Notes: generated by a model not told the origin, from the letters alone. Positions 8,009 through 16,515 are shown, counted from the stretch's first letter. The stretch: 43,978 nucleotides of DNA from Argonema antarcticum A004/B2 (GCF_023333585.1 NZ_JAIQZN010000062.1:1-43978), one strand, 5' to 3'. Made by a program: numbers and translations.

Positions 8009-8527
8009 ATGACTCATCTTCCTCATCCCGATCCAGCTAAAATAACTGTCAATTGCGCTATCATTACTGTCAGCGATACGCGCACTCCAGAAACCGATCG
8101 CAGCGGTCAGCTGATTAAACAGTTACTCCTCGACTCCGGTCACGCAGTGGGATATTACGCTATTCTGAAAGATGAACCAGCCCAAATTCAGGAACAGATG
8201 CAAAGCTTGGGCACTCGCCCAGATTTGCACGCTTTGATTTTCAACGGCGGCACTGGTATCGCGCCAAGAGATACGACTTACGATACTCTAGAAAAGCTGC
8301 TGGAAAAAACTCTGCCCGGTTTTGGGGAGTTGTTTCGCTGGCTGAGTTATCAGGAAATTGGTTCGCGGGCGATCGCATCTAGGGCAGTCGCTGGTATTTA
8401 TAAAAATAAGCTGGTTTTCTCTGTCCCCGGTTCTACCAATGCGGTCAAACTCGCTGTACAACAACTGATTTTGCCAGAACTGGTTCATCTTGTCACCCAG
8501 CTTAACACCACATCGGCAGAACATTAA
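8009..8527 (+). CDS. moaB: MoaB/MogA-family molybdenum cofactor biosynthesis protein
   Basis: 172 aa, single MoaB/MogA (MoCF_biosynth) domain. Diagnostic motifs are ITVSDTRTPETDRSG near residue 20-34 and FNGGTGIAPRDTTYD (about 78-92), with the later VFSVPGSTNAVKLA loop that binds molybdopterin. The family adenylates molybdopterin (MogA) or is its MoaB relative; members of this length in cyanobacteria are usually labelled MoaB. Cytosolic. No other molybdenum cofactor gene lies in the window. Start ATG at 8009 agrees with family starts. Confidence 0.9.
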   Translation: MTHLPHPDPAKITVNCAIITVSDTRTPETDRSGQLIKQLLLDSGHAVGYYAILKDEPAQIQEQMQSLGTRPDLHALIFNGGTGIAPRDTTYDTLEKLLEKTLPGFGELFRWLSYQEIGSRAIASRAVAGIYKNKLVFSVPGSTNAVKLAVQQLILPELVHLVTQLNTTSAEH

Positions 8528-8567
8528 GGCAAAATGTAAAGAATGAGCCGCAGTCTCCCAAATTCTG

Positions 8568-9290
8568 ATGCAGCCTAAAAAAAGACCAACCCAATTTAGC
8601 TCGCTTGTCTCAGTTCGCCAGTATTTATTATCCCTGATTCGCGATCGATTTCTTTTGGTAGGACTAAGCTGCTTATCCCTCACACTGGGAATTTGGCTCA
8701 TAAATAATGGTATAATTTTGCAGAAAGCATCCCAGAAGCCAGTCGATGCCATTCTCGTATTAGGAGGCAGCATCACCAGAGAAATCTACGTCGCCGAGTT
8801 AGCAAAACAATATCCCCAAACCCCAATACTTATTTCTGGAGGCTCAAAAGATCCCTGCATTTTGCTCATTTTTAGACGTGCCAATGCGCCCATGCAAAAT
8901 GTCTTGTTAGAAAAGTGTGCCGATTCCACTTTTGGCAACTTTTACTTCAGTCTGCCAATCCTTAGCCAATGGCAAGTTCATAAAGTTAAACTAATCACTT
9001 CTCCTACACATTTACCAAGAGCAAAGTGGATGGCTCAAATTATTTTAGGATCGCATGGAATTTGGGTAAAACCAGATATAGTTAAAGAGAACGGTATTCC
9101 CGGTAATCGCGAGTCATTCATCAAAACTGTATCGGGCTTAACTCGCAGTTTGTTCTGGGCTGTCCTCAGCCAATTTTATTCGCCCAAATGTTCGGAATCG
9201 ATCGCGCTTTCCGACGTAGACTTAGAAGCTTCCCAGTTGCAAGGTTTCACCGTCAAACAGTGCGAACGCCAAGCTAATCTAAAATTGTAA
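8568..9290 (+). CDS. YdcF/SanA-like (DUF218) membrane-anchored protein
   Basis: 240 aa. A basic N-terminus and one membrane segment (about residues 26-50, LLVGLSCLSLTLGIWLI type) precede a DUF218 domain: DAILVLGGSITREIYVAELA, PILISGGSKDP, and the later ITSPTHLPRAKWM. YdcF/ElyC/SanA relatives act in envelope biology in proteobacteria, but the enzymatic role is not settled. It follows moaB by 40 bp and precedes a glycosyltransferase-type gene, so it may belong with envelope or polysaccharide functions. Family assignment is good; function is uncertain. Confidence 0.8.
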   Translation: MQPKKRPTQFSSLVSVRQYLLSLIRDRFLLVGLSCLSLTLGIWLINNGIILQKASQKPVDAILVLGGSITREIYVAELAKQYPQTPILISGGSKDPCILLIFRRANAPMQNVLLEKCADSTFGNFYFSLPILSQWQVHKVKLITSPTHLPRAKWMAQIILGSHGIWVKPDIVKENGIPGNRESFIKTVSGLTRSLFWAVLSQFYSPKCSESIALSDVDLEASQLQGFTVKQCERQANLKL

Positions 9291-9313
9291 ATTGCAAGTT
9301 AGGATTGTGCAAA

Positions 9314-10261
9314 ATGAAGGAAAAACTTATTCTCTCTATAGTCACTCCTACTACAGGAAAATATTCAGAATATTGGCTGCAACAGTTATTAAAAGTAAAG
9401 GGTAATGTAGAATTTGTTTTAGTTTATTACCCAAACATCCCAATCCGACCTGTAGATGACCCTAGAGTAAAAATTTTAACAAGCCCCTACAAAGGGGAGA
9501 TGATGCAAAGGTTTGTGGGGTTGCTTAATGCTTCTGGCGAATATGTTCTGGCTTTAGATGATGATGACTTTGTACATCCCGATATCGAAAATTTGACAAG
9601 TGAATATTTTCAGAGATTTCCTGAAAGTTGGATTTTAAGATTAAAAAAAGAGAATATTGATTTTAAGGATGAGGAACGCATTAAAAAGGACTGGGGAGAA
9701 ATTCCTGATGTTGCTCAACTAGATATCTGCAAGAAGACACCAGAAAATCCCTATCCTTATCAGCAAGGCAATTATACTGGATTGTTAGAAATTCCAGTTG
9801 TTCCTTTAGATAACCGATTTGATTTTCGATATGCAGTATTGCCTTTTACAAGCAGAAAAGATAATTTGGGATACCATTTTGAAAATTTCAATAATATCGT
9901 TTGGAAAAATGAGCTAGTTCAAAAAGCGCTAACCGATTTATCCCAGGCTACAAAAGTGTTGGGTGCCGTAACATGGATACCATCAACAGGTTTTGATAGG
10001 TTATTAGGTTTATTCGTGCAGGCTAAATTTTTTCAAAAGGATGCTATTATCGGTCATTGGATGCCAAAGCCAGAACAAATCCGATATATTGATAAGCCAC
10101 CCGGATTGAAACCCCCCAGATTTCATGTGATTTCAGATGCACTTTTGGTTAAACAATATCCCCAGTATGGATATTTATGGAATCTGTTTCTCGAAAAGTT
10201 GTATGGTGTACCTAGAACGTTGGCAAAAACGGTCAAATGGAAGTTTTTGAAGAATCGATAA
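9314..10261 (+). CDS. Glycosyltransferase family 2-like protein
   Basis: 315 aa from the ATG at 9314; the frame is open from a TTG at 9305, but the ATG gives a normal start at MKEKLILSIVTPTTG. The fold begins with an IVTPTTGKYSEYW motif and carries an Asp cluster ALDDDDFVHPDI at about residue 78, which fits the DXD metal/nucleotide-sugar site of GT-A enzymes. There are no clear membrane segments. The acceptor and sugar cannot be told. Base composition is more AT-rich than neighbouring genes (many AAA/TTT codons), which could reflect transfer. It starts 23 bp after the YdcF-like gene, so they are probably co-transcribed. Confidence 0.7.
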   Translation: MKEKLILSIVTPTTGKYSEYWLQQLLKVKGNVEFVLVYYPNIPIRPVDDPRVKILTSPYKGEMMQRFVGLLNASGEYVLALDDDDFVHPDIENLTSEYFQRFPESWILRLKKENIDFKDEERIKKDWGEIPDVAQLDICKKTPENPYPYQQGNYTGLLEIPVVPLDNRFDFRYAVLPFTSRKDNLGYHFENFNNIVWKNELVQKALTDLSQATKVLGAVTWIPSTGFDRLLGLFVQAKFFQKDAIIGHWMPKPEQIRYIDKPPGLKPPRFHVISDALLVKQYPQYGYLWNLFLEKLYGVPRTLAKTVKWKFLKNR

Positions 10262-10336
10262 AAATGCGCTTTTCATTTTCATTTTAGGTCTATACCTCTC
10301 TGGACGCAAAGTTACCATAAATTTTTCGTAAGTACT

Positions 10337-11368
10337 ATGACAGACAAACTACCACCAATTTATTTTTACCTTCCTCAATGCGAAGATCTGGCTGATAATA
10401 TGCCAGATAGTGCTGAAACGTATATGCCTGGGTTATATCGAGACGGCGTATACGCCTGGACGCTACAAACTTATCTTCGCCTCAAAGCGGATGGCTTTCC
10501 ATGTGAACTGGTAGGAACTATGCCAGCTGAAGGTATCGTCTTAGCGCATCGAGACTCTCTGCCGATCGATCTGCAACCAGGGCCAAAATTACTAATAGTT
10601 TGTCTGCTGGCAGACAAAGAGCAACACCCCTACGCGCAGTTTCATGTAGTCTTAAATCGTGAAGAGGAGATGCTCAAAAAATCAGGAACAATCTGGCAGA
10701 GCTATTATATGCCGCATTGGCGGCAACCAGGGTTAATTCCTCGCGATTCAGCACGCGGTGATAGATTTGAGAATGTTGCTTATTTTGGTCACGAAAGGAA
10801 TCTAGCACCTGAACTGAAGGAACCTTCATGGCACGAGCAATTGAACGAGCTGGGTTTGCATTTTCAGGTGGTCGATCGGCTTCGCTGGAACGACTTCAGT
10901 GATGTTGATGCGATCCTAGCTGTGCGTAGTTTCAATAACCAAGATTACACCTCGAAACCCGCTACAAAGCTGTTTAATTCTTGGCACGCTGGTGTACCGG
11001 CAATTCTAGGTCGCGAGACTTCATTCCAAACTGAACGCCAAAGCGAACTAGACTACATTGAGGTGACTTCGTTGAATGACGTGCTAGCCGTTTTGAAGCG
11101 CCTTCGCGATGATAAAGAGTGGCGTCATGCTATGGTAGAAAATGGTTTTCGCCGCGCTGAGGAAACGCAGCCTGAGATGGTAGTTAAACGGTGGCGCAGC
11201 TTTATAACGGAGATAGCAGTTCCAGCCTACGAACGCTGGTGTAACGCATCGAATTGGACTCGGCAAAGTCTTTTGCAGCGCCAATTCATATCCTTAAAAA
11301 TCATTCGCATGAAAAATAGGCTGCACTCATGGAAAAGGCAGATCAAAGGTGCTTTGAGTTACCGTTAG
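10337..11368 (+). CDS. Glycosyltransferase-like protein (GT-B-like, unassigned)
   Basis: 343 aa. I do not recognise a named family with certainty. Features in support of a GT-B-like fold are the middle segment ENVAYFGHERNL, then DAILAVRSFN and KLFNSWHAGVPAILG, which resembles the C-terminal nucleotide-sugar half of such enzymes (an acidic or polar site followed by an A-G-V-P-x-I-x-G turn). The C-terminus is Lys/Arg-rich. No membrane segment is seen. It follows the GT2-like gene on the same strand, so both may act on one surface glycan. The cyanobacterial source is typical in codon use. Confidence 0.6.
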   Translation: MTDKLPPIYFYLPQCEDLADNMPDSAETYMPGLYRDGVYAWTLQTYLRLKADGFPCELVGTMPAEGIVLAHRDSLPIDLQPGPKLLIVCLLADKEQHPYAQFHVVLNREEEMLKKSGTIWQSYYMPHWRQPGLIPRDSARGDRFENVAYFGHERNLAPELKEPSWHEQLNELGLHFQVVDRLRWNDFSDVDAILAVRSFNNQDYTSKPATKLFNSWHAGVPAILGRETSFQTERQSELDYIEVTSLNDVLAVLKRLRDDKEWRHAMVENGFRRAEETQPEMVVKRWRSFITEIAVPAYERWCNASNWTRQSLLQRQFISLKIIRMKNRLHSWKRQIKGALSYR

Positions 11369-11384
11369 ATTCATCCTCATAATC

Positions 11385-13919
11385 CTAATCATTTTGAGAA
11401 AAAGTGGTTTGATAAGCTACCGATCGAATGGTGGAAAGGGGAATTTCATAGAAATACTGGCGACGGAATAGTTCTTCTCGCACTGCGGCTAAAAATTGCT
11501 CGATGTCGCGGGAGATTTCTGCATCCAAATTCGGCGTTTCTAATTCTGGATGTTTGGTAATTTGATAGTATCCGTCGCCGTTTTTAACCTGAAAACCCAA
11601 TTTAGTTAATGTTTGTAATCCCAACTGCAAGCAAGCATCGCCAATACCCAGCTTTTGTTGTAGTTGAGCTTGTGTAGCTGTTTTACCAGTACGACTGAGA
11701 TATTTGGCAATTCCTACTAGCTGTTGCCAAATCTGACTTGGTGGGACTGGTTGTGGGGGTGGATAGGCGATCGCTAATTTCTGTTTTGTCTGCAAAGCTC
11801 GCCGAAACCACAATTGCAAATCATCCCAGTTGGTTGGACATTCTCTAATTATTAGGGTTTGGCGATCGACCATTGGCTCTAGGTGATTCTCCTCTGCTCC
11901 TCTGCTCCTCTGCTCCTCTGCTCCCCCGCTCCCCCGCTCCCCCGCTCCCCCGCTCCTCTGCTCCTCTGCTTGATTTCGCCAGTCTAAAATCCAATCTGTT
12001 TGAGTCAACCAGTGCTGGATAGGGGCGAGATTTGACAGGAGAGATCGGACTGCAATGACGCGCACTTCGTAGCGTTTTTTGTAGGTGTTGAAGTCGAGTT
12101 CCACAATTGCATCGCATCGTCCTTGAGGAATTTCTTCTTTGTAGTGTCCCCACCAAATACCGGGAAACCCTATTTGGGCAGAATCATCGCAAATTTGAAA
12201 CTCGGTTTTAATATATGAAACCTTCTTTCCACCGGCATCCTGAATATTGCGATTCCAGATATTTTCAAACCAGCAATCTTTAATCAGCAATTGCGGAACT
12301 GGATTGCCCATACCGCAGGGTTCCAATAATTTCAGTTCCCGGAACAAATTTATCCCTAATTCCGCTACTGTCACAGTTAAATCTACTGATATTATTCGCG
12401 AGCCTAATTTATTGTCATCCGCCCCTATTTGTTGCCGCAGTCGTTGATTTATCGCTTCTGTAAATAAGGGAATATTCTCAACCGGCATACTCAAACCAGC
12501 TGCGAAAGGATGACCGCCAAAGCGATGTAAAAGATGTGCTTGATCGCTCACCAATTGATAAAGATCGATTTGATTTACAGAACGGGCAGAACCCCTTGCC
12601 AAAGGGGAGTGGGGGAGGGGGGGAGTGGGGGAGTGGGGGAAGGAATAATTATCTTCCTCTGCTCCTCTGCCCCTCTGCTCCTCTGCCCCTCTGCTTTCCT
12701 GCTCTTCTGCTTCTTCTAGAGTTAGTAAAATTGTGGGGCGACCCGTTTTTTGGGCGATTTGGCCTGCGACTAAACCCAAAACGCCCACAGGCCAACCTAT
12801 TTCTGTAAGTATAATAACGCCAGTTGTTGATAAGTCTAATTCTGTTAATTTTTGGGCAGCTTGCTGTTCCACATCTTTTTGTAATGACTTGCGGCGGGCG
12901 TTCGCTAATTCGGTTTCGCGAGCTAACTTTTCAACGTGCTTGATATCGCGACTGGTCAGCAATTCTACGCAGAAACGTGCATCCCCTTTAATACGGCTGA
13001 CTGCGTTAATTCGGGGGCCAATTCCGAAGGAAATATCGGTGGGCCGATCGCCACTTTTCTTGCAATATTCCAGTAACCTCCCTACACCAGGACGCCGCCT
13101 CATTGCTGGTGATTTCTGTGAATCTTCTTGCAGTTTTTCTATTCCCAATTGTGCTAAGTAGCGACAATCACCGCTCAATTTCACTAGATCTGCAATTAAC
13201 CCAATTGCTACTAAATCCCATAAATCCTCTAAAGGTTGTTTGGGAATATCCGGCAAAGTTTCATAAAGTGCCTCTACCAACTTGTAAGCAACAGCGACTC
13301 CCGAAAGATTAAATAGCTGGTGTTCTGGCGATAAATTGCGGGGGTTGATAATAGCAGTAACTGCTAGACGTTCTGGCAGTAGCGTATGATGATCGGTGAC
13401 AATTACATCGATTCCCAATTGCTTTGCCAATTCAATTTCGCTTATATTCGTACTGCCCGTGTCGCAAGTAACTATCAGTTTTACTCGTTGTTGGGCTAGA
13501 GCTTCAATTCCTTGGTAATTCAGTCCGTGGGATTCGGTTAACCGATTGGGAATGTGATATAATAAGTTGGTATTTTGAGTAAAAAATTGCCCCAATCCAT
13601 CCCACAAAACAGCGGTTGATGTGATACCATCCGCGTCAAAATCTCCCCAAATTGCCACAATTTCGCCAGCATTTCTGGCTTGCTGCAATCTTTCGATCGC
13701 CCACCACATTTCCTGACCGAATGCAAATGGACTCGCCGGTTTGAACAGGACAGGGTTCAAAAATCCTGCTAGCTGTTCGGGCTCGCGAATTCCCCGCTGC
13801 CATAGCAGTTGGGCAGCATAATGTCCAGAAGTGCCAGCGTGCTGTCTAACTTCTTGAATGAACCACTCTGGCGGTTGAATTGTTGGCTGAATTTGCCATT
13901 GAAGTTGGTCATTTGTCAT
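11385..13919 (-). CDS. recJ: Single-stranded-DNA-specific exonuclease RecJ with low-complexity inserts
   Basis: 844 aa, DHH/DHHA1 phosphoesterase. Motif I is DFDADG at about residues 93-98 and the DHH motif is VTDHH at about 174-178. The DHHA1 signature is FGGHPFAAGL. RecJ degrades single-stranded DNA 5'-to-3' in recombination and mismatch/base-excision repair. Two Glu/Gly/Arg/Ser-rich segments (EEQESRGAEEQRGRGAEE, and EEQRSGGAGERGSGG and following) are not part of the family core; they are translated 8-bp tandem repeats at about 12600-12718 and 11889-11968. The C-terminal part after the second insert (about 170 aa) is an extension. The start overlaps the end of the GNAT gene by 11 bp, which suggests coupled translation. 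Core motifs are intact, so the protein is probably active. Confidence 0.92.
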   Translation of the reverse strand: MTNDQLQWQIQPTIQPPEWFIQEVRQHAGTSGHYAAQLLWQRGIREPEQLAGFLNPVLFKPASPFAFGQEMWWAIERLQQARNAGEIVAIWGDFDADGITSTAVLWDGLGQFFTQNTNLLYHIPNRLTESHGLNYQGIEALAQQRVKLIVTCDTGSTNISEIELAKQLGIDVIVTDHHTLLPERLAVTAIINPRNLSPEHQLFNLSGVAVAYKLVEALYETLPDIPKQPLEDLWDLVAIGLIADLVKLSGDCRYLAQLGIEKLQEDSQKSPAMRRRPGVGRLLEYCKKSGDRPTDISFGIGPRINAVSRIKGDARFCVELLTSRDIKHVEKLARETELANARRKSLQKDVEQQAAQKLTELDLSTTGVIILTEIGWPVGVLGLVAGQIAQKTGRPTILLTLEEAEEQESRGAEEQRGRGAEEDNYSFPHSPTPPLPHSPLARGSARSVNQIDLYQLVSDQAHLLHRFGGHPFAAGLSMPVENIPLFTEAINQRLRQQIGADDNKLGSRIISVDLTVTVAELGINLFRELKLLEPCGMGNPVPQLLIKDCWFENIWNRNIQDAGGKKVSYIKTEFQICDDSAQIGFPGIWWGHYKEEIPQGRCDAIVELDFNTYKKRYEVRVIAVRSLLSNLAPIQHWLTQTDWILDWRNQAEEQRSGGAGERGSGGAEEQRSRGAEENHLEPMVDRQTLIIRECPTNWDDLQLWFRRALQTKQKLAIAYPPPQPVPPSQIWQQLVGIAKYLSRTGKTATQAQLQQKLGIGDACLQLGLQTLTKLGFQVKNGDGYYQITKHPELETPNLDAEISRDIEQFLAAVREELFRRQYFYEIPLSTIRSVAYQTTFSQND
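11889..11968. repeat. 8-bp tandem repeat inside recJ (10 units)
   Basis: Ten perfect-length units: four CTCCTCTG, four CTCCCCCG, two CTCCTCTG on the plus strand. On the coding (minus) strand, three units equal eight codons, so the protein shows an eight-residue repeat of the AEEQRSRG/GGAGERGS type. Because eight is not a multiple of three, gain or loss of one or two units would shift the recJ frame. Confidence 0.95.
12604..12718. repeat. Second 8-bp repeat block inside recJ
   Basis: Two adjoining arrays in opposite base bias: GAGTGGGG-type octamers (about 12607-12640) and CTCCTCTG/CCCCTCTG octamers decaying to CTTCTTCT (about 12653-12718), parted by an AT-rich 14 bp. The two halves are roughly complementary, so they could pair as a hairpin in mRNA or single-stranded DNA. 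The whole block is open in the recJ frame and encodes acidic/polar residues followed by a Pro/His/Ser stretch. Confidence 0.9.
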
Positions 13920-14580
13920 TTGTCATTGGCTCGTCGCTTGATGGTGTTGGGGTTTCTGTTACCATTACTTTGGTAGCGGCTTCGCTGACAATTTCTTGGG
14001 GTTTGGCGGTAGGACGGCGACGCGATCGCTTATATGCAGCTCTCTCAACTTTTTCGCGCTCGTAGGCAATCAATCTACCATAATAATCGTGTTTGCTCAA
14101 GTTCATGGATAAGAAAATGTGCTGACGAGTATTGCCAAAACCTTTGCGGCTAAAAAATTTGACTGCTGGGATATTAGCAGGATCGGTATCTACCAACATG
14201 AAACGCACGCCATCTTCGATCATCCGTTCCACCAGTTTATCAACCAGCTTGTCGCCTACACCTCGACGTTGAAAGTTAGGGTTGACTCCTAGCCAGATAA
14301 TGTATCCGTAAGTCCAGGATGGCTTGCTGATGATAGTTCCCAAGATAAAACCTGCCAGTCGATCGTCTATTTCCGCAACCAGACAGTATTCGGGGTCGGT
14401 ATTGTAAAGTCCGATCACCTCCCATTCATCCCAGGTTCGATATAAATAGGGGTACAAATCGCTGGTAAATACATCTTCCCCCAAGTGGTACACAGGTGCA
14501 AGGTCATCAATTTCCATGTTGCGGACATAAACGGAGTGATTGCTGGGCGATGGCCCATCATCTCTATCAAAGTTCGTCAT
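13909..14580 (-). CDS. GNAT-family N-acetyltransferase
   Basis: 223 aa. GNAT core: VRNMEIDDLAPVYHLGEDVF at the start, CLVAEIDDRLAGFILGTI, WLGVNPNFQRRGVG with the acetyl-CoA pyrophosphate loop (QRRGVG), and a DPANIPAVKFFSRKGF motif typical of the fold's last strand-helix. A basic, likely disordered tail (YKRSRRRPTAKPQE...) extends about 45 residues past the domain. The RimI-like layout suggests protein or peptide N-terminal acetylation, but the substrate is not defined. Its last 11 bp overlap the recJ start, so the two genes are probably one operon with this gene first. Confidence 0.85.
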   Translation of the reverse strand: MTNFDRDDGPSPSNHSVYVRNMEIDDLAPVYHLGEDVFTSDLYPYLYRTWDEWEVIGLYNTDPEYCLVAEIDDRLAGFILGTIISKPSWTYGYIIWLGVNPNFQRRGVGDKLVDKLVERMIEDGVRFMLVDTDPANIPAVKFFSRKGFGNTRQHIFLSMNLSKHDYYGRLIAYEREKVERAAYKRSRRRPTAKPQEIVSEAATKVMVTETPTPSSDEPMTNDK

Positions 14581-14816
14581 AACTGAGATGTTGTTAGTTT
14601 TTTTATCACTTACCTAAACTTATAATAGATTACCTAAGATGCGATCGCATTGGCAGCAAGATAATGGGCGAATGTGGTTCTAACTCGTGCGATCGCCATT
14701 CTTGGTAGAGCTTGAACTGTTTCATCAAACAAATAGTGTTAGACTGGAACTGTATTGCTATATCGCTCAGTTTGACTCCCCTATTTGGCCTACTATCCTA
14801 GCCTGCTTCACCAATT

Positions 14817-15488
14817 ATGACTACCGTAAGTTCATCCACCATTAGTCTATTAGATAATACCCCAATTATCCAATGGCAACCCGCTACATGGGAAGATTAT
14901 ATAGCTGCCTGCGAAGATCGAACTTTGGAGTCAGCCAGGATATTTTTTTATGAAGGCTATCTTTTGATTGACATGGGTAACGAAGGAATTAATCACGCTA
15001 GATTCAACGCTCTGCTTACACTGGTGTTTGGCTTTTGGTTTACTAGCAAAGGAGGACAAGCTTTTGACGACCTCGGCGGTTGCGTAATTGAGAAGCCAAA
15101 GGTGGGTGGAGGTGCGCCCGATCGAGTTTTATATATCGGTGAAGGTTTTCCCCAATGGCAAGAAGGGGAACCGCGTCGAATTAATCTAGATAATTGGCGA
15201 GTACCGGATTTAGTGTGTGAAATTGCCGATACGACTTTGGCAAACGATTTAGATGAAAAGAAACGATTGTATGCGGCTTTAAAAATTCCCGAATATTGGG
15301 TTGTAGATATTAAAGGTGAAAGGGTATTGGCATTTCGGTTGCAAGAGAATGGCAAATATCGGGAATGCGAATTTTCAGGAGTTCTTGAGGGTTTGCCAAT
15401 TTCTTTGTTATCGGAAACTTTGAAAATTTTGAGTCAAGGAAATGGGATGGCGGCGATGTGGTTTGCACAACAAATTGCTGCTTTGTAG
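14817..15488 (+). CDS. Uma2-family (DUF820) putative endonuclease
   Basis: 223 aa. The Uma2 core is seen in VGGGAPDRVLYIGEG, then VPDLVCEIADTTLANDLDEKKRLYAALKIPEYWVVD, which carries the PD-(D/E)XK-like Asp/Glu/Lys set. The family is very common in cyanobacteria; a nuclease function is inferred from fold and not generally demonstrated. Start ATG at 14817 follows a 236-bp upstream gap without another gene. It is the first of three Uma2 genes in this window. Confidence 0.82.
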   Translation: MTTVSSSTISLLDNTPIIQWQPATWEDYIAACEDRTLESARIFFYEGYLLIDMGNEGINHARFNALLTLVFGFWFTSKGGQAFDDLGGCVIEKPKVGGGAPDRVLYIGEGFPQWQEGEPRRINLDNWRVPDLVCEIADTTLANDLDEKKRLYAALKIPEYWVVDIKGERVLAFRLQENGKYRECEFSGVLEGLPISLLSETLKILSQGNGMAAMWFAQQIAAL

Positions 15489-15660
15489 TGAATTTAGGAA
15501 CGAGGGATATGCTGTTCTAAGCTTGCACGTTACGCGATCGCACTTGGGATTGAGGGATGAGAGTGCGATCGCTTTTGGGATGGCATTGCTGGGGGTAATA
15601 TTGGAAGCTAAAATGAGGGTGAGACGAATTATCAATCAATTGGAAGAGTTAGGATTATGA
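15442..15660 (+). pseudogene. Short ORF overlapping the end of the Uma2 gene, possible gene remnant
   Basis: A 72-codon frame begins inside the Uma2 gene and ends in ATGA, which overlaps the ATG of the next small ORF. Only its last part (MALLGVILEAKMRVRRIINQLEELGL) looks protein-like. That tail plus the 4-bp coupling suggest the end of a once-longer gene, most of which is lost. Family not recognised. Confidence 0.3.
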
Positions 15661-15824
15661 CACAACCATCATTGACTGAAAAGCAACTGGCAAAACTAGA
15701 AGAAATTGCCGAACTTGTAAAAGAGGGTGAAGATACGTTTATAAAATTGGATGAAATGTCAACGGCGATCGCGCAGAAGTGGCGATCGCGGCGTGAAGCT
15801 AAAGAAGGGGTAGCCCGGAAATAG
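15657..15824 (+). CDS. Small hypothetical protein (55 aa)
   Basis: ATG at 15657 to TAG at 15822. The peptide begins MTQPSLTEKQLAKLEEIAEL, is charged and helical, and ends KWRSRREAKEGVARK, so it could bind nucleic acid or a partner protein. The start overlaps the stop of the preceding frame as ATGA, a typical arrangement for coupled translation; GGAAGAGTTAGG lies upstream. The family is not recognised. An antitoxin-like or regulatory role is possible but unsupported. Confidence 0.45.
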   Translation: MTQPSLTEKQLAKLEEIAELVKEGEDTFIKLDEMSTAIAQKWRSRREAKEGVARK

Positions 15825-15865
15825 TGGGTAGTATGATTGGAAAAGGATGGTGCGATAATGCGGGT

Positions 15866-16056
15866 CTTCCGTACTTAGTGTGCCAAACGATTAGTTTTTT
15901 TGTGTCCTACGCGCAAAGCTTGGCAGGGATTTCAAGGTGATTGCCCATCCGCAGCAAGTTGCCATAACCAAGCTTTGGGTGTAAATAACTTAACGCCTTA
16001 CGTAGCAAAGCCTTGAGGATAAATTTAAGTTAACTTAGCACACTAAGTACGGAAGA
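15866..16056. mobile_element. MITE-like element with perfect 18-bp terminal inverted repeats
   Basis: CTTCCGTACTTAGTGTGC at 15866-15883 is exactly complementary to 16039-16056, and imperfect pairing continues a few bases inward. The 191-bp unit has no ORF of note. A clear target-site duplication was not found. It occupies most of the gap between the 55-aa ORF and the first phosphoketolase-tail copy. Miniature transposable element is the best reading; a large hairpin of other origin is the alternative. Confidence 0.6.
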
Positions 16057-16060
16057 GCCG

Positions 16061-16120
16061 TATAACCCAGGCAGGGGCATCACCTAAGCTTAATGCACTA
16101 ACTCGATCGCACTTTTCAAC
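16061..16120 (-). repeat. Phosphoketolase 3'-end copy C with downstream flank
   Basis: 16061-16113 matches 16575-16629 with a 2-bp indel and few changes. It includes the 22 bp identical to the true gene end at 17951-17972, which encode AIELVH and its stop. Read on the minus strand it continues in frame after the TAG of the coiled-coil ORF (VYEMRLKSAIELVH). Confidence 0.75.
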
Positions 16121-16134
16121 CGCATTTCATACAC

Positions 16135-16515
16135 CTATCCACGTTGCTGTCTCAACTCTTCAATCAAATCTCGCACCGCTTCTAACGTCCGTTGTGCCAT
16201 ATATAAAGCACCTTCACTAGCTTGTGCAGAACGTCGCGTTGCCTCCATCACATCAGGCAAATTGCGGCTAAACTCGCGATAAGCCCTAGCTTGGTCACTA
16301 AACGCACCTGCTAAACTACGGATACTATCAGCTTGCTGTTTGGCAGTTTCAGCTTGCTGTTTGGCATTTTCAGCTTGCTGTTTGGCAGTTTCAGCTTGCT
16401 GTTGGCTAATTGTTTTAAGTTCAGCGAATTCAGCCATTGTTTGCGCGTGCATTTCCCGTTGCTGTTCCGCCAGTCGCGCTACCCGTTCATCAATATTATC
16501 TGATTCTGCGGTCAT
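16135..16515 (-). CDS. Coiled-coil hypothetical protein with heptad repeats
   Basis: 126 aa, almost entirely helical. Three perfect-length heptads QQAETAK/QQAENAK and a fourth partial copy come from three 21-bp DNA repeats at 16330-16392. The C-terminal half (ARAYREFSRNLPDVMEATRRSAQASEGALYMAQRTLEAVRDLIEEL is typical in content) is also helical. No catalytic motif is present. An oligomerising scaffold is the most that can be said. It sits between two copies of the phosphoketolase 3' end, so it is likely a later arrival at this locus. Confidence 0.6.
   Translation of the reverse strand: MTAESDNIDERVARLAEQQREMHAQTMAEFAELKTISQQQAETAKQQAENAKQQAETAKQQADSIRSLAGAFSDQARAYREFSRNLPDVMEATRRSAQASEGALYMAQRTLEAVRDLIEELRQQRG
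16330..16392. repeat. 21-bp in-frame tandem repeat (3 units)
   Basis: Three 21-bp units with one or two changes, each encoding the heptad QQAE(T/N)AK on the minus strand. Unlike the recJ octamers, this period keeps the reading frame, so copy-number change only lengthens the coiled coil. Confidence 0.9.

Noticed and set aside
12247-13312. Several plus-strand open frames opposite recJ
   Set aside because: They lie antisense to a gene with clear DHH/DHHA1 motifs and show no protein-like features; those near 12600 only translate octamer repeats.
14581-14816. Possible tRNA or small RNA in the gap before the Uma2 gene (GGTTCTAACTCG)
   Set aside because: No cloverleaf or matching acceptor stem could be drawn; the gap is more likely a promoter region.
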